DNA of 64,000 nt from Azorinus chamasolen (GCA_963576725.1 OY755242.1:27752358-27816357), one strand, 5' to 3'; positions 57,701-63,679 are shown, numbered from the stretch's first letter. Program-made: numbers and translations. Notes: a model not told the origin generated them from the letters alone.

Positions 57701-58658
57701 AAATTAGATAAATAAAAGCAAATTTCAAAAGAATAAAGCACATATATAGAAATAGAGAATAAGACAAAAAGTGAAGTCCCTGATCAGACGCCGCCTTGAA
57801 AAGGCGGCGTCTGATCTGGGACTGCACTATTTGTCGTGGTGCATTTATGTGACTTCGACGGTGAAAGGCTTAAATCAGAATAGAACAGAAGTAGACAGGA
57901 GATTCACTAGAAGAAGAATGTACCACGTCGTTTGACTCGTTCTTTGCCATTTATAAATGCAAATAGTTTAGATGCAGCTAGACACATAGAGCAACTCGGC
58001 GTCTTATTAAATTTCAAATTGTTTGATTATTATGTTGTTATTGTTTTGTTGGGTTTTAAGCAGACGGTACATTTCGAGAACGACAATACGTGTCTGCGAA
58101 ATACAGGAAAACCTCTCTATAACGGCCTCTCTATAAATCAAGCAGTTTGTGTTAAAGGCGGGTGGCTGCTTAAAGCAAGGTGAAAGTAAAACAGAACGCT
58201 CCTATCGGAGCGTTCTGTTTTACTTTCACCTTGCTTTAAGCAGCCATCTGCCCTAAATACCAACTAATTAACACAATTTAGTGGCCGTTATAGAGAGGTT
58301 TAACTGTAGTAAGATCTAACATTACGGATTTTGATCTAAAATGTTAGCTAAATACTTGAATGGCCTTTTCTCATAAGACCCACTTTTTTTAGGTTTTTCC
58401 TAAAATCATTTAAGTGTTTTGTTGCAACTTTCAACCAAAATATGCAGTCCGTAGTATCGGGCTAGGTGTAATGCACATGTATGCGGTACAAGTATTTCCG
58501 GTACTTGCAATGCACCGCGTGTTTTGTATACAGCCCACTTACCCTGTACCTCTCGAGTGCATCCAGAGTCAAGTAGAAACCATCCTTAGAGTACACACAC
58601 AAGGCCGACAGCAATTCAAATATCTGCATCTTCACCATCAGGTTCTTGGTGTCCAGAG
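33665..58658 (-). CDS. INF2: Inverted formin-2 (INF2) homologue, 3' part (12 exons)
   Basis: Join (- strand) 58658-58543, 54006-53847, 43047-42788, 42079-42000, 41059-40521, 39674-39508, 38982-38818, 38322-38065, 37116-36935, 35945-35825, 34618-34372, 33819-33665. All junctions are GT-AG and phase-consistent, giving 815 residues after a split first codon. Residues 1-~225 are the armadillo/FH3 (DID) region, ~265-340 the FH1 proline runs, ~371-750 FH2 ([24 protein letters not shown]), ~779-803 a DAD/WH2-like helix ([19 protein letters not shown]). FH2 nucleates and elongates actin; vertebrate INF2 also severs and depolymerises through its C-terminal WH2/DAD. INF2 rather than Dia, DAAM or FMNL: ALDT.N.MVK.Q.FELL.AL and [15 protein letters not shown] match INF2 best as I know it. 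The N-terminal exons are missing; the tail after DAD is very short. Introns are full of MITEs plus a LINE. Confidence 0.9.
34016..34093. repeat. Family A deletion derivative, termini only
   Basis: CTGATGTAAAACCTCTCTGTAACGG left end joined to GCAGGTTTTACTG; the whole hairpin is gone. INF2 last intron. Confidence 0.75.
34110..34275 (+). repeat. Family C right half
   Basis: TATTTATCACAATAGTTT through CTAGGAAATTCCCC to ATAATGGGTTAA. Left half and hairpin are missing. Confidence 0.65.
34372..34618 (-). CDS. INF2: INF2 exon: C-terminal FH2 helix
   Basis: Residues 683-764, donor CGTCGAA|GTAAGT. Charged, helical segment ([38 protein letters not shown]) equivalent to the end of FH2 in INF2. Confidence 0.85.
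34685..35137. repeat. Family Q MITE split by a family E insertion
   Basis: CAGTAACATATGTCTTAAGTAG to GACAGGTTGTTACTG; its GGCCGCTTAAGACAGG is interrupted at TTAA by 34871-35122. The hairpin GAAAGCTCTTATAGGAGCTTTC is perfect. Confidence 0.8.
34871..35122 (+). repeat. Family E MITE nested in family Q
   Basis: Complete 250 bp copy with intact hairpin and intact 63-codon frame, highly similar to 567-816. Confidence 0.85.
35825..35945 (-). CDS. INF2: INF2 exon: FH2 (post region)
   Basis: Residues 642-682, including [18 protein letters not shown]. Acceptor CTTTCAG, donor AAG|GTATGA. Confidence 0.85.
36052..36261. repeat. Family A MITE in an INF2 intron
   Basis: TA-flanked, hairpin AACGCTCCTATGGGAGCGTT. 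Confidence 0.85.
36265..36930. other. INF2 intron, mostly unassigned
   Basis: AT-rich. A fragment of an H/I hairpin (GACTGCTCTAGAAGCTC...CATCTGGGTCTACGC) lies at about 36850-36890; otherwise nothing recognised. Confidence 0.4.
36935..37116 (-). CDS. INF2: INF2 exon: FH2 core
   Basis: Residues 582-641. [19 protein letters not shown] is the conserved FH2 motif; Lys598 aligns with the actin-contacting lysine of mDia1 and INF2 by position. [10 protein letters not shown] follows. Donor GAG|GTAAGT. Confidence 0.9.
37376..37579. repeat. Family A MITE in an INF2 intron
   Basis: Complete; left flank AA instead of TA, hairpin AACGCTCCGATAGGAGCGTT. Confidence 0.85.
37813..38005. repeat. Family Q MITE in an INF2 intron
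   Basis: GGTAGAAACATC at left, AGGACAGGTTCTACTG at right, AACAGGTGGTAGCTTAATGC arm. Confidence 0.65.
38065..38322 (-). CDS. INF2: INF2 exon: FH2 core with GNFIN
   Basis: Residues 496-581, phase 0 at both ends. Contains [14 protein letters not shown] and [13 protein letters not shown]; GNFxN is the signature of FH2. Confidence 0.9.
38499..38702. repeat. Family A MITE filling most of a short INF2 intron
   Basis: Complete TA-flanked copy in the 495-base intron 38323-38817; perfect CTCCTATAGGAG centre. Confidence 0.85.
38818..38982 (-). CDS. INF2: INF2 exon: FH2 lasso/linker
   Basis: Residues 441-495: [19 protein letters not shown], then [22 protein letters not shown]. Almost collinear with vertebrate INF2. 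Phase 0 at both ends. Confidence 0.92.
39006..39232 (-). repeat. Family C MITE in an INF2 intron
   Basis: TTATCCCATTATCTCATAGG to TGAGGGAATGGCTTAA; hairpin GCATTTGCTCCTATGGAGCC with a few mismatches. Confidence 0.8.
39508..39674 (-). CDS. INF2: INF2 exon: start of FH2
   Basis: Residues 385-440: [29 protein letters not shown]. Matches the W...F/YS.IE.LF region after the FH2 lasso. Donor GAG|GTACGT. Confidence 0.85.
39899..40143 (-). repeat. Family G MITE in an INF2 intron
   Basis: TTAACCCTTTCGGTGCCAAAT to GGTGAAAGGGTTAA; hairpin GACGCCGCCTGAAAAGGCGGCGTC. Confidence 0.85.
40269..40490 (-). repeat. Family J (TTAA-class) MITE, complete
   Basis: Reference J copy: TTAATTCTTTCGGCTGCCAATG at left, GGCAGCGAAATGGTTCAA at right. 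Long hairpin GGATCCAGATGAGACGCCG-AGTAACT-CGGCGTCTCATC. Confidence 0.8.
40521..41059 (-). CDS. INF2: INF2 exon: FH1 polyproline
   Basis: Residues 205-384. The end of the helical N-terminal region ([15 protein letters not shown]) is followed by a charged linker with [12 protein letters not shown]. Then at least six runs of 5-11 prolines separated by Gly/Ala, the FH1 track that binds profilin-actin. Ends with [10 protein letters not shown], the FH2 start. Confidence 0.92.
41060..41510. other. INF2 intron, nothing recognised apart from a decayed hairpin
   Basis: GCAAACAGTGCAGACCAAGATC near 41375 is the left stem of a decayed H/I element. Confidence 0.4.
41511..41980 (+). repeat. Family I element split by a family D insertion
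   Basis: TTAACCCTTTTCTTCAAGTAAACG start, hairpin AGACGGCTCCTGTAGGAACCGTCT, interrupted at TATTAA by 41733-41961. The right end is short and uncertain. Confidence 0.6.
41733..41961 (+). repeat. Family D MITE, complete
   Basis: Reference D copy: TTAACCCATTTGCTCCCAGTG, hairpin GATCAGACGCCGCATTATGCGGCGTC, end GGGAACAAATGGGTTAA. Confidence 0.85.
42000..42079 (-). CDS. INF2: INF2 exon: FH3/armadillo helix
   Basis: 80 bases, residues 179-204: [25 protein letters not shown]. Corresponds to the LL.ILQ.LL helix of formin FH3 regions. Acceptor TTACAG, donor AGAG|GTAATA. Confidence 0.82.
42104..42240. repeat. TA-class element, degenerate
   Basis: CAGTCAAGTCTAACTCG start, CAGGTGGTAGTTTCATGCAG arm, no clear right terminus. 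Confidence 0.5.
42664..42790. repeat. Family M palindrome overlapping an INF2 splice donor
   Basis: Arms ATCTGATTGGTCAAATTC and GAATCTAGCCAATCAGAT; its right end reads GGTTATAAAACTG on the - strand. The preceding bases are the last of the INF2 exon, so the donor GT belongs to this element. Related copy at 21434-21567. Confidence 0.65.
42788..43047 (-). CDS. INF2: INF2 exon: FH3/DID armadillo repeats
   Basis: Residues 92-178: [43 protein letters not shown]. Donor GAG|GTTATA is weak; AAGG|GTATTG lies 24 bases earlier in the same phase and could serve instead, removing VLTKTRPE. Confidence 0.85.
43100..43570. other. INF2 intron, GT-rich then unassigned
   Basis: 43120-43260 is a degenerate GTTTGTTGTT-type low-complexity tract; the rest is not recognised. 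Confidence 0.5.
43571..43798 (+). repeat. Family C MITE in an INF2 intron
   Basis: TTAGCCCTTTCCTCCATAGA to GGAGGAAATGGTTAA; perfect GCATTTGCTCCTATAGGAGC core. Confidence 0.85.
44061..44208. repeat. Family L palindrome in an INF2 intron
   Basis: GGTCCATGCTTATAAAGC...GTTTTATAAGCATGGAACC ends, centre GACTTGAGCCAAATGCTCAAATC. Confidence 0.8.
44210..45687. other. INF2 intron, mostly unassigned
   Basis: No gene supported. A decayed H/I hairpin (AAACAGTGTAGACCCAG...GATCAGGGTTTG) lies at 45276-45335. Confidence 0.45.
45688..45729. repeat. Poly-C run joined to (CA)n
   Basis: About 20 C followed by about 10 CA units, immediately before LINE-derived sequence. Confidence 0.9.
46877..47015. repeat. Family L palindrome inside the LINE remnant
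   Basis: CCTGGTCCCATGCTTTTAAA to CTTTATAAGCATGTGC with CAATCAAAAGCTTGAGAAC arms; left arm partly deleted. Confidence 0.75.
47505..47756. repeat. Chimeric MITE: TTAA-class ends, TA-class hairpin
   Basis: TTAACCCTTTACCCAATAG at left and ATCAGGTAAAGGGTTAA at right. The centre is GAAAGTAAAGCAGAATGCGCC and complement, ending CTGCTTTAAGCTACCACCT, the arm typical of families A/B. It has no CAGTAAAACC terminus of its own. It interrupts the LINE between its late RT segment and tail. Confidence 0.75.
48250..48910. repeat. Complex inverted repeat
   Basis: AGACTCGG/CCGAGTCT-type 60-base arms at 48260-48302 and 48350-48400, a second direct copy at 48593-48700, and 48720-48905 which is the inverse of 48425-48625 (AAGTGCTTGTGTGGCGGC ... 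GGCTTAAGC). A third, single copy is at 60620-60890. Confidence 0.75.
49361..49548. repeat. Family B MITE in an INF2 intron
   Basis: CAGTAGACCACTTAATG at left (termini shortened), hairpin AAGCTCCTCTAGGAGCTT, right end GGTGGTCGCATAGGTGGGG. Confidence 0.7.
49549..50140. other. INF2 intron, nothing recognised
   Basis: AT-rich, no repeat family identified. Confidence 0.4.
50141..50304. repeat. TA-class element, degenerate
   Basis: AGAATCTCTGTAAAGCCATC at left, TCTGTTATAGAGATGTTTTATTG at right, AATGCAGAAAGTTCC hairpin. Confidence 0.55.
50820..51330. repeat. Minisatellite, unit about 17 bp
   Basis: About 28 degenerate units of TATCTATGTAACTTGG. 50930-51035 contains a perfect doubling of a 51-base block. 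Confidence 0.9.
51336..51539. repeat. Family A MITE in an INF2 intron
   Basis: Complete, TA-flanked, perfect centre. Confidence 0.85.
51540..51977. other. INF2 intron, nothing recognised
   Basis: No repeat family or coding similarity seen. Confidence 0.4.
51978..52063 (-). repeat. Family C left half, ends at the hairpin centre
   Basis: TTAACCCATTAC joined to AAGAGAAACTGG and running to GCATTTGCTCCTAG, where similarity stops. Confidence 0.7.
52160..52257 (+). repeat. Family C half element, ends at the hairpin centre
   Basis: TTAACCCATTCCCTCATATTG to GCATTTGCTCCTATAGGAG, then unrelated sequence. The second arm is absent. Confidence 0.75.
52742..52895. repeat. Family B MITE, hairpin deleted
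   Basis: CAGTAAAACCCCTCTAACGCG to AGAGGTTCTACTG with TA flanks. Confidence 0.8.
52979..53224 (+). repeat. Family G MITE, complete
   Basis: TTAACCCTTTCACCGTAGCAG to GGCGCCGAAAGGGTTAA with perfect GACGCCGCCTTTTCAAGGCGGCGTC stem. Confidence 0.85.
53356..53789. repeat. Family Q MITE split by a family E insertion
   Basis: CAGTAGAACCTGTCCTAAGCGG to AAGGCAGGTACTACTG. Interrupted at an ATTTTAAAAAGC site by 53404-53654. Confidence 0.8.
53404..53654 (+). repeat. Family E MITE nested in family Q
   Basis: Near-identical to 567-816. A one-base A insertion after ATGTATTTTT ends the shared open frame early. Confidence 0.85.
53847..54006 (-). CDS. INF2: INF2 exon: FH3/DID armadillo repeats
   Basis: Residues 39-91: [45 protein letters not shown]. 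The QYR.S...NEL and RNEFIG blocks are strongly conserved in INF2. Acceptor TATTCAG, donor CTAG|GTAATA. Confidence 0.9.
54100..54663. other. INF2 intron, low-complexity and one decayed TA-class stem
   Basis: TTGTTTGTTTGTTTTATTTAT tract at about 54145; TAGAACGTTCCTCTGGGAGTTTTC stem at 54332-54362. Otherwise unassigned. Confidence 0.45.
54664..54895 (+). repeat. Family D MITE
   Basis: TTAACCCATTTGTTCCCAGTGG, hairpin with extra GCAT (GCCGCATGCATTATGCGGC), end GGGAGCAAATGGGCTAG. Confidence 0.8.
54896..55070. repeat. Family P element, left terminus missing
   Basis: GGCAAGTGACTGCTTAATGC to CTTCCGGTTTAGAGAGGTTTTACTG. Confidence 0.65.
55315..55441. repeat. Family A MITE, right half replaced
   Basis: CAGTAAAACCTCTCTATAA through the full hairpin to ACTTTCA, then switches to an H-family segment (CATCTGGGTGTACTCTG...). 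Confidence 0.75.
55622..55814 (-). repeat. Family C element, second hairpin arm deleted
   Basis: CCATTCCCTCATACGC start, first arm to GCATTTGCTCCTAC, then directly AGAAGTGACCATTACAG and GAGGAAATGGTTAA. Confidence 0.75.
55811..56023 (-). repeat. Family C MITE sharing a TTAA with its neighbour
   Basis: TTAACCCATTCCTCCATGGG to TGGAGGAAATGGTTAA; short stem GATAAATAGAGCAACTGCTC. Confidence 0.8.
56193..56325. repeat. TA-class element, 3' truncated
   Basis: CAATAAAACCTCTCTAAAGCG start, GATGGCAGCTTAATGCAGG arm. Confidence 0.6.
56390..56481 (+). repeat. Family I 3' fragment
   Basis: TGATATTCATGATGTCATTA to ATGAGGTAAAGGGTTAA. Confidence 0.65.
56640..56846. repeat. Family A MITE
   Basis: CAGTAAAAAAACCTCTCAATA to GAGAGGTTTTACTT; directly abuts a Q element. 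Confidence 0.85.
56847..57052. repeat. Family Q MITE
   Basis: GTAGAACCTGTCCTACGCG to GACAGGTTCTTTAG, hairpin AAACTCCTATAGGAGCTT. Confidence 0.75.
57053..57626. other. INF2 intron, nothing recognised
   Basis: Fragments of TA-class arms near 57480-57545 only (AAACTCTAAACGAGGTCTTCCGC). Confidence 0.4.
57627..57873 (-). repeat. Family G MITE
   Basis: TTAACCCTTTCGGCGCCTAAT to GACGGTGAAAGGCTTAA; perfect GACGCCGCCTTGAAAAGGCGGCGTC stem. Confidence 0.85.
58104..58306. repeat. Family A MITE in the first visible INF2 intron
   Basis: CAGGAAAACCTCTCTATAACG to GAGAGGTTTAACTG; perfect stem around CTCCTATCGGAG. Confidence 0.85.
58543..58658 (-). CDS. INF2: INF2 first visible exon: FH3/DID
   Basis: Residues 1-38 after a split codon: [37 protein letters not shown]. 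One of the best-conserved stretches of INF2. Acceptor CATTTCAG, donor AGG|GTAAGT. The upstream exon supplying the first codon base was not found in 58660-64000. Confidence 0.9.
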
Positions 58659-58814
58659 CTGAAATGGTAGACAAAGATACGAAAAGGGGTTACACTTCGA
58701 AAATAAGTATCTTACGGCACAAAATTGCAATTTGTTTTATATAGGCCTACCGGTCAACCGAAGTGTTGAAAAACGTGACCACTGTTTGGGGTCAACACTG
58801 GACAGAGCTGTATA

Positions 58815-58974
58815 CAGTAAAAAAACCCTAAAGCGACCACTTAATGAAGATACGTTAATGGTTTTAAAAGCAGATGGTAGCTTAATGCAGGACGAAAGTA
58901 ATGCAGAAAGCTCATGCAGGGTTTCTAAGACCCAGAATTATGCCTCATATTGGTGGTCGCATTAGAGGCTATTC
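58815..58974. repeat. Family B MITE, right end decayed
   Basis: CAGTAAAAAAACCCTAAAGCG start, GCAGATGGTAGCTTAATGC arm, GGTGGTCGCATTAGAGG right segment. Confidence 0.7.
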
Positions 58975-59810
58975 TAACGAGTAGCAGCAAGATATGATTT
59001 GGCTGAGAAATGTCCTAAATACTCCTCGCACATGTTTCTACATTGTATATTTAAGGCAGTCATGGGGACTGAGAAGGGTTGTATATGCAATAATATAATA
59101 GTGTTGCTCCGAACTAAACGCCGTGTCGGCTGTTGGTAAAACTATGTACTTTGTGCAGCTGCATAGCGTGACTCATTTTTGTGCGGTGTTACATTGTTGT
59201 TTATAGTGTTGAAAATGTTGATATTAGTAATACTGTTTATTTGTTGATTTGTCTTGGTAATGTTGTTATTCTGTTGTTAGCGGTTGTGTTGTTTGGTATT
59301 TTGTTATTACTGTTGATGTTGGTTCCGGGTGAGCACACGTAAATATACATGTTCGTTCAAAACGGCATGACATCGAAGTCTGATATTGCACAAGTACTTG
59401 AAATTGCATTGTTAAGAAACTCATAAACAAGGTAAAATAGTACCACTACCAATTACAATAGTACCGCTACCTTTTAAAATCTGATTATGAAATCTAACAC
59501 GTTATCATTTTCTAAATATAGTTTTTGACACTTTACTTTTTGACTCGACCAGATCTCAAGGGGGAGAACTTTGGCGGGAATCAAGCTCCTGGTCTATACA
59601 GCCAGTTTCCGCACTTGCTTTCCCGCTCTTGAATGTACAGACCTGACAAAAGTTAAAGAGCCAAACTCTTATATTTATATAATTTTAAACTATATATTTT
59701 ACAATAGAATCTCTTGTGGTAACAGTAATATTTTTAATGTAAAGATGTTTCGTAAATATAATGTATTAAGTAATTTTGCAAAATAAAAATAACTGTCTCT
59801 CCGATAGTAT
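58975..59810. other. No gene seen; GT-rich tract
   Basis: 59190-59320 is TGTTG/TTGTTGAT-type low complexity. No INF2 N-terminal exon could be recognised here. Confidence 0.45.
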
Positions 59811-59900
59811 AGTATAAACATATTTTATTTCATATATCATTCCATGAAAAAGGGCCGAGCCAAAAGTTCGACCAACATTAGTTACGGCCCTCCCTCATAC
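59811..59900. repeat. 90 bp dispersed repeat, copy 2
   Basis: Same orientation as 33036-33125. Confidence 0.7.
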
Positions 59901-60619
59901 AACATTCTACAGTAAATATGTCACATGAAACGGATCGCATGAAAGAGAAATAGTGGTTCAACTATTCTCAACCCTCTTCCTGATATATAATCATCTTTTA
60001 AGAAATAATGACATTAAGAGGAACAACCATTAACTTAATAATTAAAATGGTTCATGAAAGAAGGATTGTTGACCATGGCAGACTCTGTAGAACTACAGTA
60101 CTTATTCTATAAGTAATTAAGCAAACTTGAGTAGAGTATGATCAGGCGGCTTTCTCCGAAATCTTACACTTCATTCTGACATTGATTACAATACTGACAA
60201 AGCTGCACAGGGAAATTATTTCAGTTTTGTTTCTTTAATCTGATTGAACATGTAATCTGTCTAGTCGCAGCAACTGTGACGTCGAACCGAAAGTAATGTA
60301 ATGTGGTGGCTTTAAAAGATGACACACTCTTGGTCATAGTAGTGATAAAACCCTTACAAGCTCTGGCACATGCATGTAAGTGTTTTAAAGACATTCTTTA
60401 TTTCTTTTGACGATTTATTTTGTAAAGTAAAGAAACGTTAAAACACCTTATCACAAACAAACCTGGATCGCCAAAGTGCTATCACATTTTTAGATGTAAT
60501 ACGGTAACACAAAATGATTCGAATCAATAGGATAAGAAATCTGGGAACAATTACGACGCTTATTCGGATAATTGCCAATCTCTCATAAATGGCATGACTA
60601 TGTGTGTGTGAGTGTGATC
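59901..60619. other. Nothing recognised
   Basis: AT-rich with no identified repeat or coding similarity. Confidence 0.4.
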
Positions 60620-60890
60620 TTAACCTATACCTATGGCACATTCGACTGTAAAAAGTTGTCCCGTTATTCATTCTCATTGTTGTTATATTTTCTGGTATTT
60701 CGGGGTCATCAGTTTCAATGCTGTTATTCATGAACATTGAATACCGCTATATAAGCCGGTGCTGTCTAGTGTCTAGTGTGCTGTCGCGATTAGTGTTGCA
60801 CTTCTAATAGTTGCCCATCAACAGACTCAAAAACCGAGTCTAAAATCTCAATTAACATTTCTATTTTTGCATTCGAAGGATCTCCTACCT
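60620..60890 (+). repeat. Third copy of the 48.2-48.9 kb inverted-repeat family
   Basis: CATTCTCATTGTTGTTATA, TTGAATACCGCTATATAAGCCGG, ACAGACTCAAAAACCGAGTC in the same order as 48485-48650. Confidence 0.65.
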
Positions 60891-60899
60891 TCAGATGTT

Positions 60900-61789
60900 G
60901 TGTTTCTATTCAACCTTAATGCATTTTGTAGACTGTCGATAGTATAAATAAATGAAGAGAAGGGATCCAAACATAAAGTTAACCTCCAGACACCATTGTC
61001 TCTATCACAAAAAGGGGTACATGTATACGAAGAATGGTGATCCAGCAGTTCTTTCCCTCTTTTTTTTCTTTTTGATTGTATGTTTGTTTGTTTTTGCTGT
61101 TGTTGTGGTTGTTGTTGGGGTTGGGGTTGGGGATTCTTTGGGCCGTCACTTTACGTATAATTAATACTACGGGTCAGTTTCAATGTGATTACCGCCCCAG
61201 GGTAATATTTCTATGGAGAGTCATTATTCTTCATTGCACTGGCACCAAAACAATGAAACACGCGCAACAGAGAATACCATGACTAGCCACCACGCTAAAT
61301 ATCAGACCAGAGTCTCTCTATTTAAAGCAATATACACCAAACAAACAAAATGAGACCCCTTCCATTTATATCGTAAGTATTTAATCCTATTTTTCTGGAT
61401 ATGCGTGCCCAATATACCTTATGTACCTATGACTTAGTATAAGTTCTTTCTACAATAAGTATTTTGCTTATGTGAACTTAGCAGAATTAAGTGACAAACA
61501 AACGATTCAGAGGGCGGCGTGTGTGAATTGTTTTGAGCACTTGGTATAAAGAGGTTACAATTCAATAAACATGTGTATTAAAAACAAAACAATGGTCCCA
61601 TTGAAGGCGTGGTGGTTGAACTTATAATACATGTAACCCAGTATGTCAATATTTAGGATCAAGATGAAACGTCAAGTTGCTCGATGTCTTATCAGAATCC
61701 AAATTGACTGACATACAGAGTTTTCCATATTTATAAAGAAAGAGTGTATATCTTGAAGGCCAGGTTATTTTCATGATTGATTCCTAAAC
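60900..61789. other. No gene seen; GT-rich tract and a decayed J hairpin
   Basis: 61078-61135 is TTTGTTTGTT / GTTGGGGTTGGGG low complexity. A J-like stem (TAGGATCAAGATGAAACGTC...) lies at 61655-61705. Confidence 0.45.
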
Positions 61790-61978
61790 CCTTATCCAGC
61801 TACCCGATACCTTAGATGCATTTGTAAACAGCTTAGATCCAGATGAGAAGCCGAGTAACTCGGCGTCTCATCAGGATCTGAGCTGTTTGACACTTGGTCA
61901 ATATTTTTCAAAAGTTTGATCATATCGGAAGTAATCAAATTGAACATTTAGAAATTGTTCACAGTGGGATAAGGGACT
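61790..61978 (+). repeat. Family J element
   Basis: CCCTTATCCAGCTACCCG to GTGGGATAAGGG inverted ends; stem GATCCAGATGAGAAGCCGAGTAACTCGGC. Confidence 0.75.
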
Positions 61979-62072
61979 GGTGTTAATTAATTCCCGGCGA
62001 CTGTTCACATTTAATCACAAGGGACATTTATCTAAACAATGTTGTGAAGTGACCTATTTTAGTTTAAGCCAT

Positions 62073-62290
62073 AAATTAACTCTTATCATTCTAAGCGTGT
62101 CCTGGCTCGCTTTTGCAAACAGTTTGGATCCAGATGAGACGCCGAGTAACTCGGCGTCTCATCAGGATCCAAACTGTTTTACACACGTTCAACAGTTTCT
62201 CAAACGCTTGTAAGAATCAGAAGTAAGTAAAACAATGCAACAGATCAGAGTTTTGGCAGACATAATCTGTTCTCCATGATAAGGGTTGAC
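62073..62290 (+). repeat. Family J MITE
   Basis: TTAACTCTTATCATTCTAAGCG to TCCATGATAAGGGTTGAC; perfect 26-base stem around AGTAACT. Confidence 0.8.
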
Positions 62291-62291
62291 A

Positions 62292-62420
62292 TTAACCCAA
62301 TCACCATGGATTAAACTTTAGTATACAACACACAACATTGCAACCAGTTTGAATCTTGAGAAGACGTCGAGTGACGCCGAGTTACTCGGCATATCATGAA
62401 GATTCAAACGCTTTGATACT
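62292..62420 (+). repeat. Family J element, diverged
   Basis: TTAACCCAATCACCATGG start, stem GTTTGAATCTTGAGAAG with a duplicated GAGTGACGCCGAGTTACTC loop. Confidence 0.55.
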
Positions 62421-62673
62421 CTGGTCGGGGTTGTTTCAATGCAAGATAAATCAAATGTGAAAACTGGTGTAAACAACATATATCAATTTTTGCAGTAGAC
62501 TGCAGGAATGCGGTATATAAAAGAGTCTTATTGAAACCACCACTTTCATAAGTGAATGAAATTTATTTTATAACACCGTTAGCTACTTTAAATGGATATC
62601 AAGCAATTAAATGCGGGTTTAATTTTCAGCAAACTGCATGGGGTCCACCGAAATTACGGTTTATAAATGCATG

Positions 62674-62869
62674 CTTAATCCATCTCTCCATTTTGACGCC
62701 TCTGTAAAAGTTGTTTTTTTAACTATAGTGATAATGGAGAATTTTCTCCATATGGGTAAATGATCTATTTATCACAATGGTTTCAAAACTATATAATTCT
62801 AAAAGTTTCATTTGTTCTAGTAAGTGAAAGATGTTGGGTCTAAAACTAGCCTAGGAAGGAATGGGTTAA
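62674..62869 (+). repeat. Family C MITE, diverged
   Basis: TTAATCCATCTCTCCATTTTG to GGAAGGAATGGGTTAA; changed stem GGAGAATTTTCTCC. Confidence 0.7.
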
Positions 62870-62943
62870 GTAAGGTAATACAGATGAGACGTCGAGTAAA
62901 ATCGATGTCTCAACTGGACCCACAGTGTTTGATGAGGCAATTA

Positions 62944-63147
62944 CAGTAAAACCTTTCTATAACGGCCACTTAATTACATTACGTATTTTGTCTTTAATGC
63001 AGGTGGCTGCTTAAAGCAATGTGAAAGTAAAACAGAACGCTCCTATAGGAGCGTTCTGTTTTATTTTCACCTTGCTTTAAGCAGCCACCTGTCCTAAATA
63101 CCAACTAGTTAACACAATTTAGTGCCCGTTATAGAGAGGTTTTACTG
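62944..63147. repeat. Family A MITE
   Basis: Complete, TA-flanked, perfect CTCCTATAGGAG centre. Confidence 0.85.
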
Positions 63148-63332
63148 TATTATTTTTGAAAGAAACTTGACGAAACACTTTACATTGTAAGAGACAACAA
63201 AGTTTGCAGATGGCAATACGTGGCAACGACAGAATACCGAAATGGGCGAAGCATTTAATTAACAGACTTCAACAATGAATTACAGTAAACTTCAGAACTG
63301 TTTTAATCTTTTGAATGTGGAAAATGAATGTA

Positions 63333-63531
63333 CAGTAAAACCCATCTAATGCGACCACTTAAAGAATAACCATAGCTGCCTTTATAAGCAGGTGGTTGCT
63401 TAATGCAGGACGAAAGTAATGCAGAAAGCTCATATAGGAGCTTTCTGCATAACTTTCGTCCTGCATTAAGCTACCACCTACCTCTGTCAAACATAATTAT
63501 ACCCCTTTTTGGTGGCCGCATTAGAGGGTAT
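63333..63531. repeat. Family B MITE
   Basis: CAGTAAAACCCATCTAATGCG to GGCCGCATTAGAGGG; the last bases are replaced by an H/I fragment. Confidence 0.8.
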
Positions 63532-63630
63532 TTGCAAACAGTGTAGACCCAGATCAGAGGGCTATATAGATGAGGTCTGATACGGACCTACTCTGTTTGC
63601 AAATGCGTTGAAAGGTGTAAAGAGTTGAAA
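63532..63630 (+). repeat. Family H/I hairpin fragment
   Basis: TTTGCAAACAGTGTAGACCC to CTACTCTGTTTGCAAATGCG. Confidence 0.65.
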
Positions 63631-63679
63631 CTATTTGTCACAAAATATACAAATAATGTATCTGTCAGAAAAATTAGAT

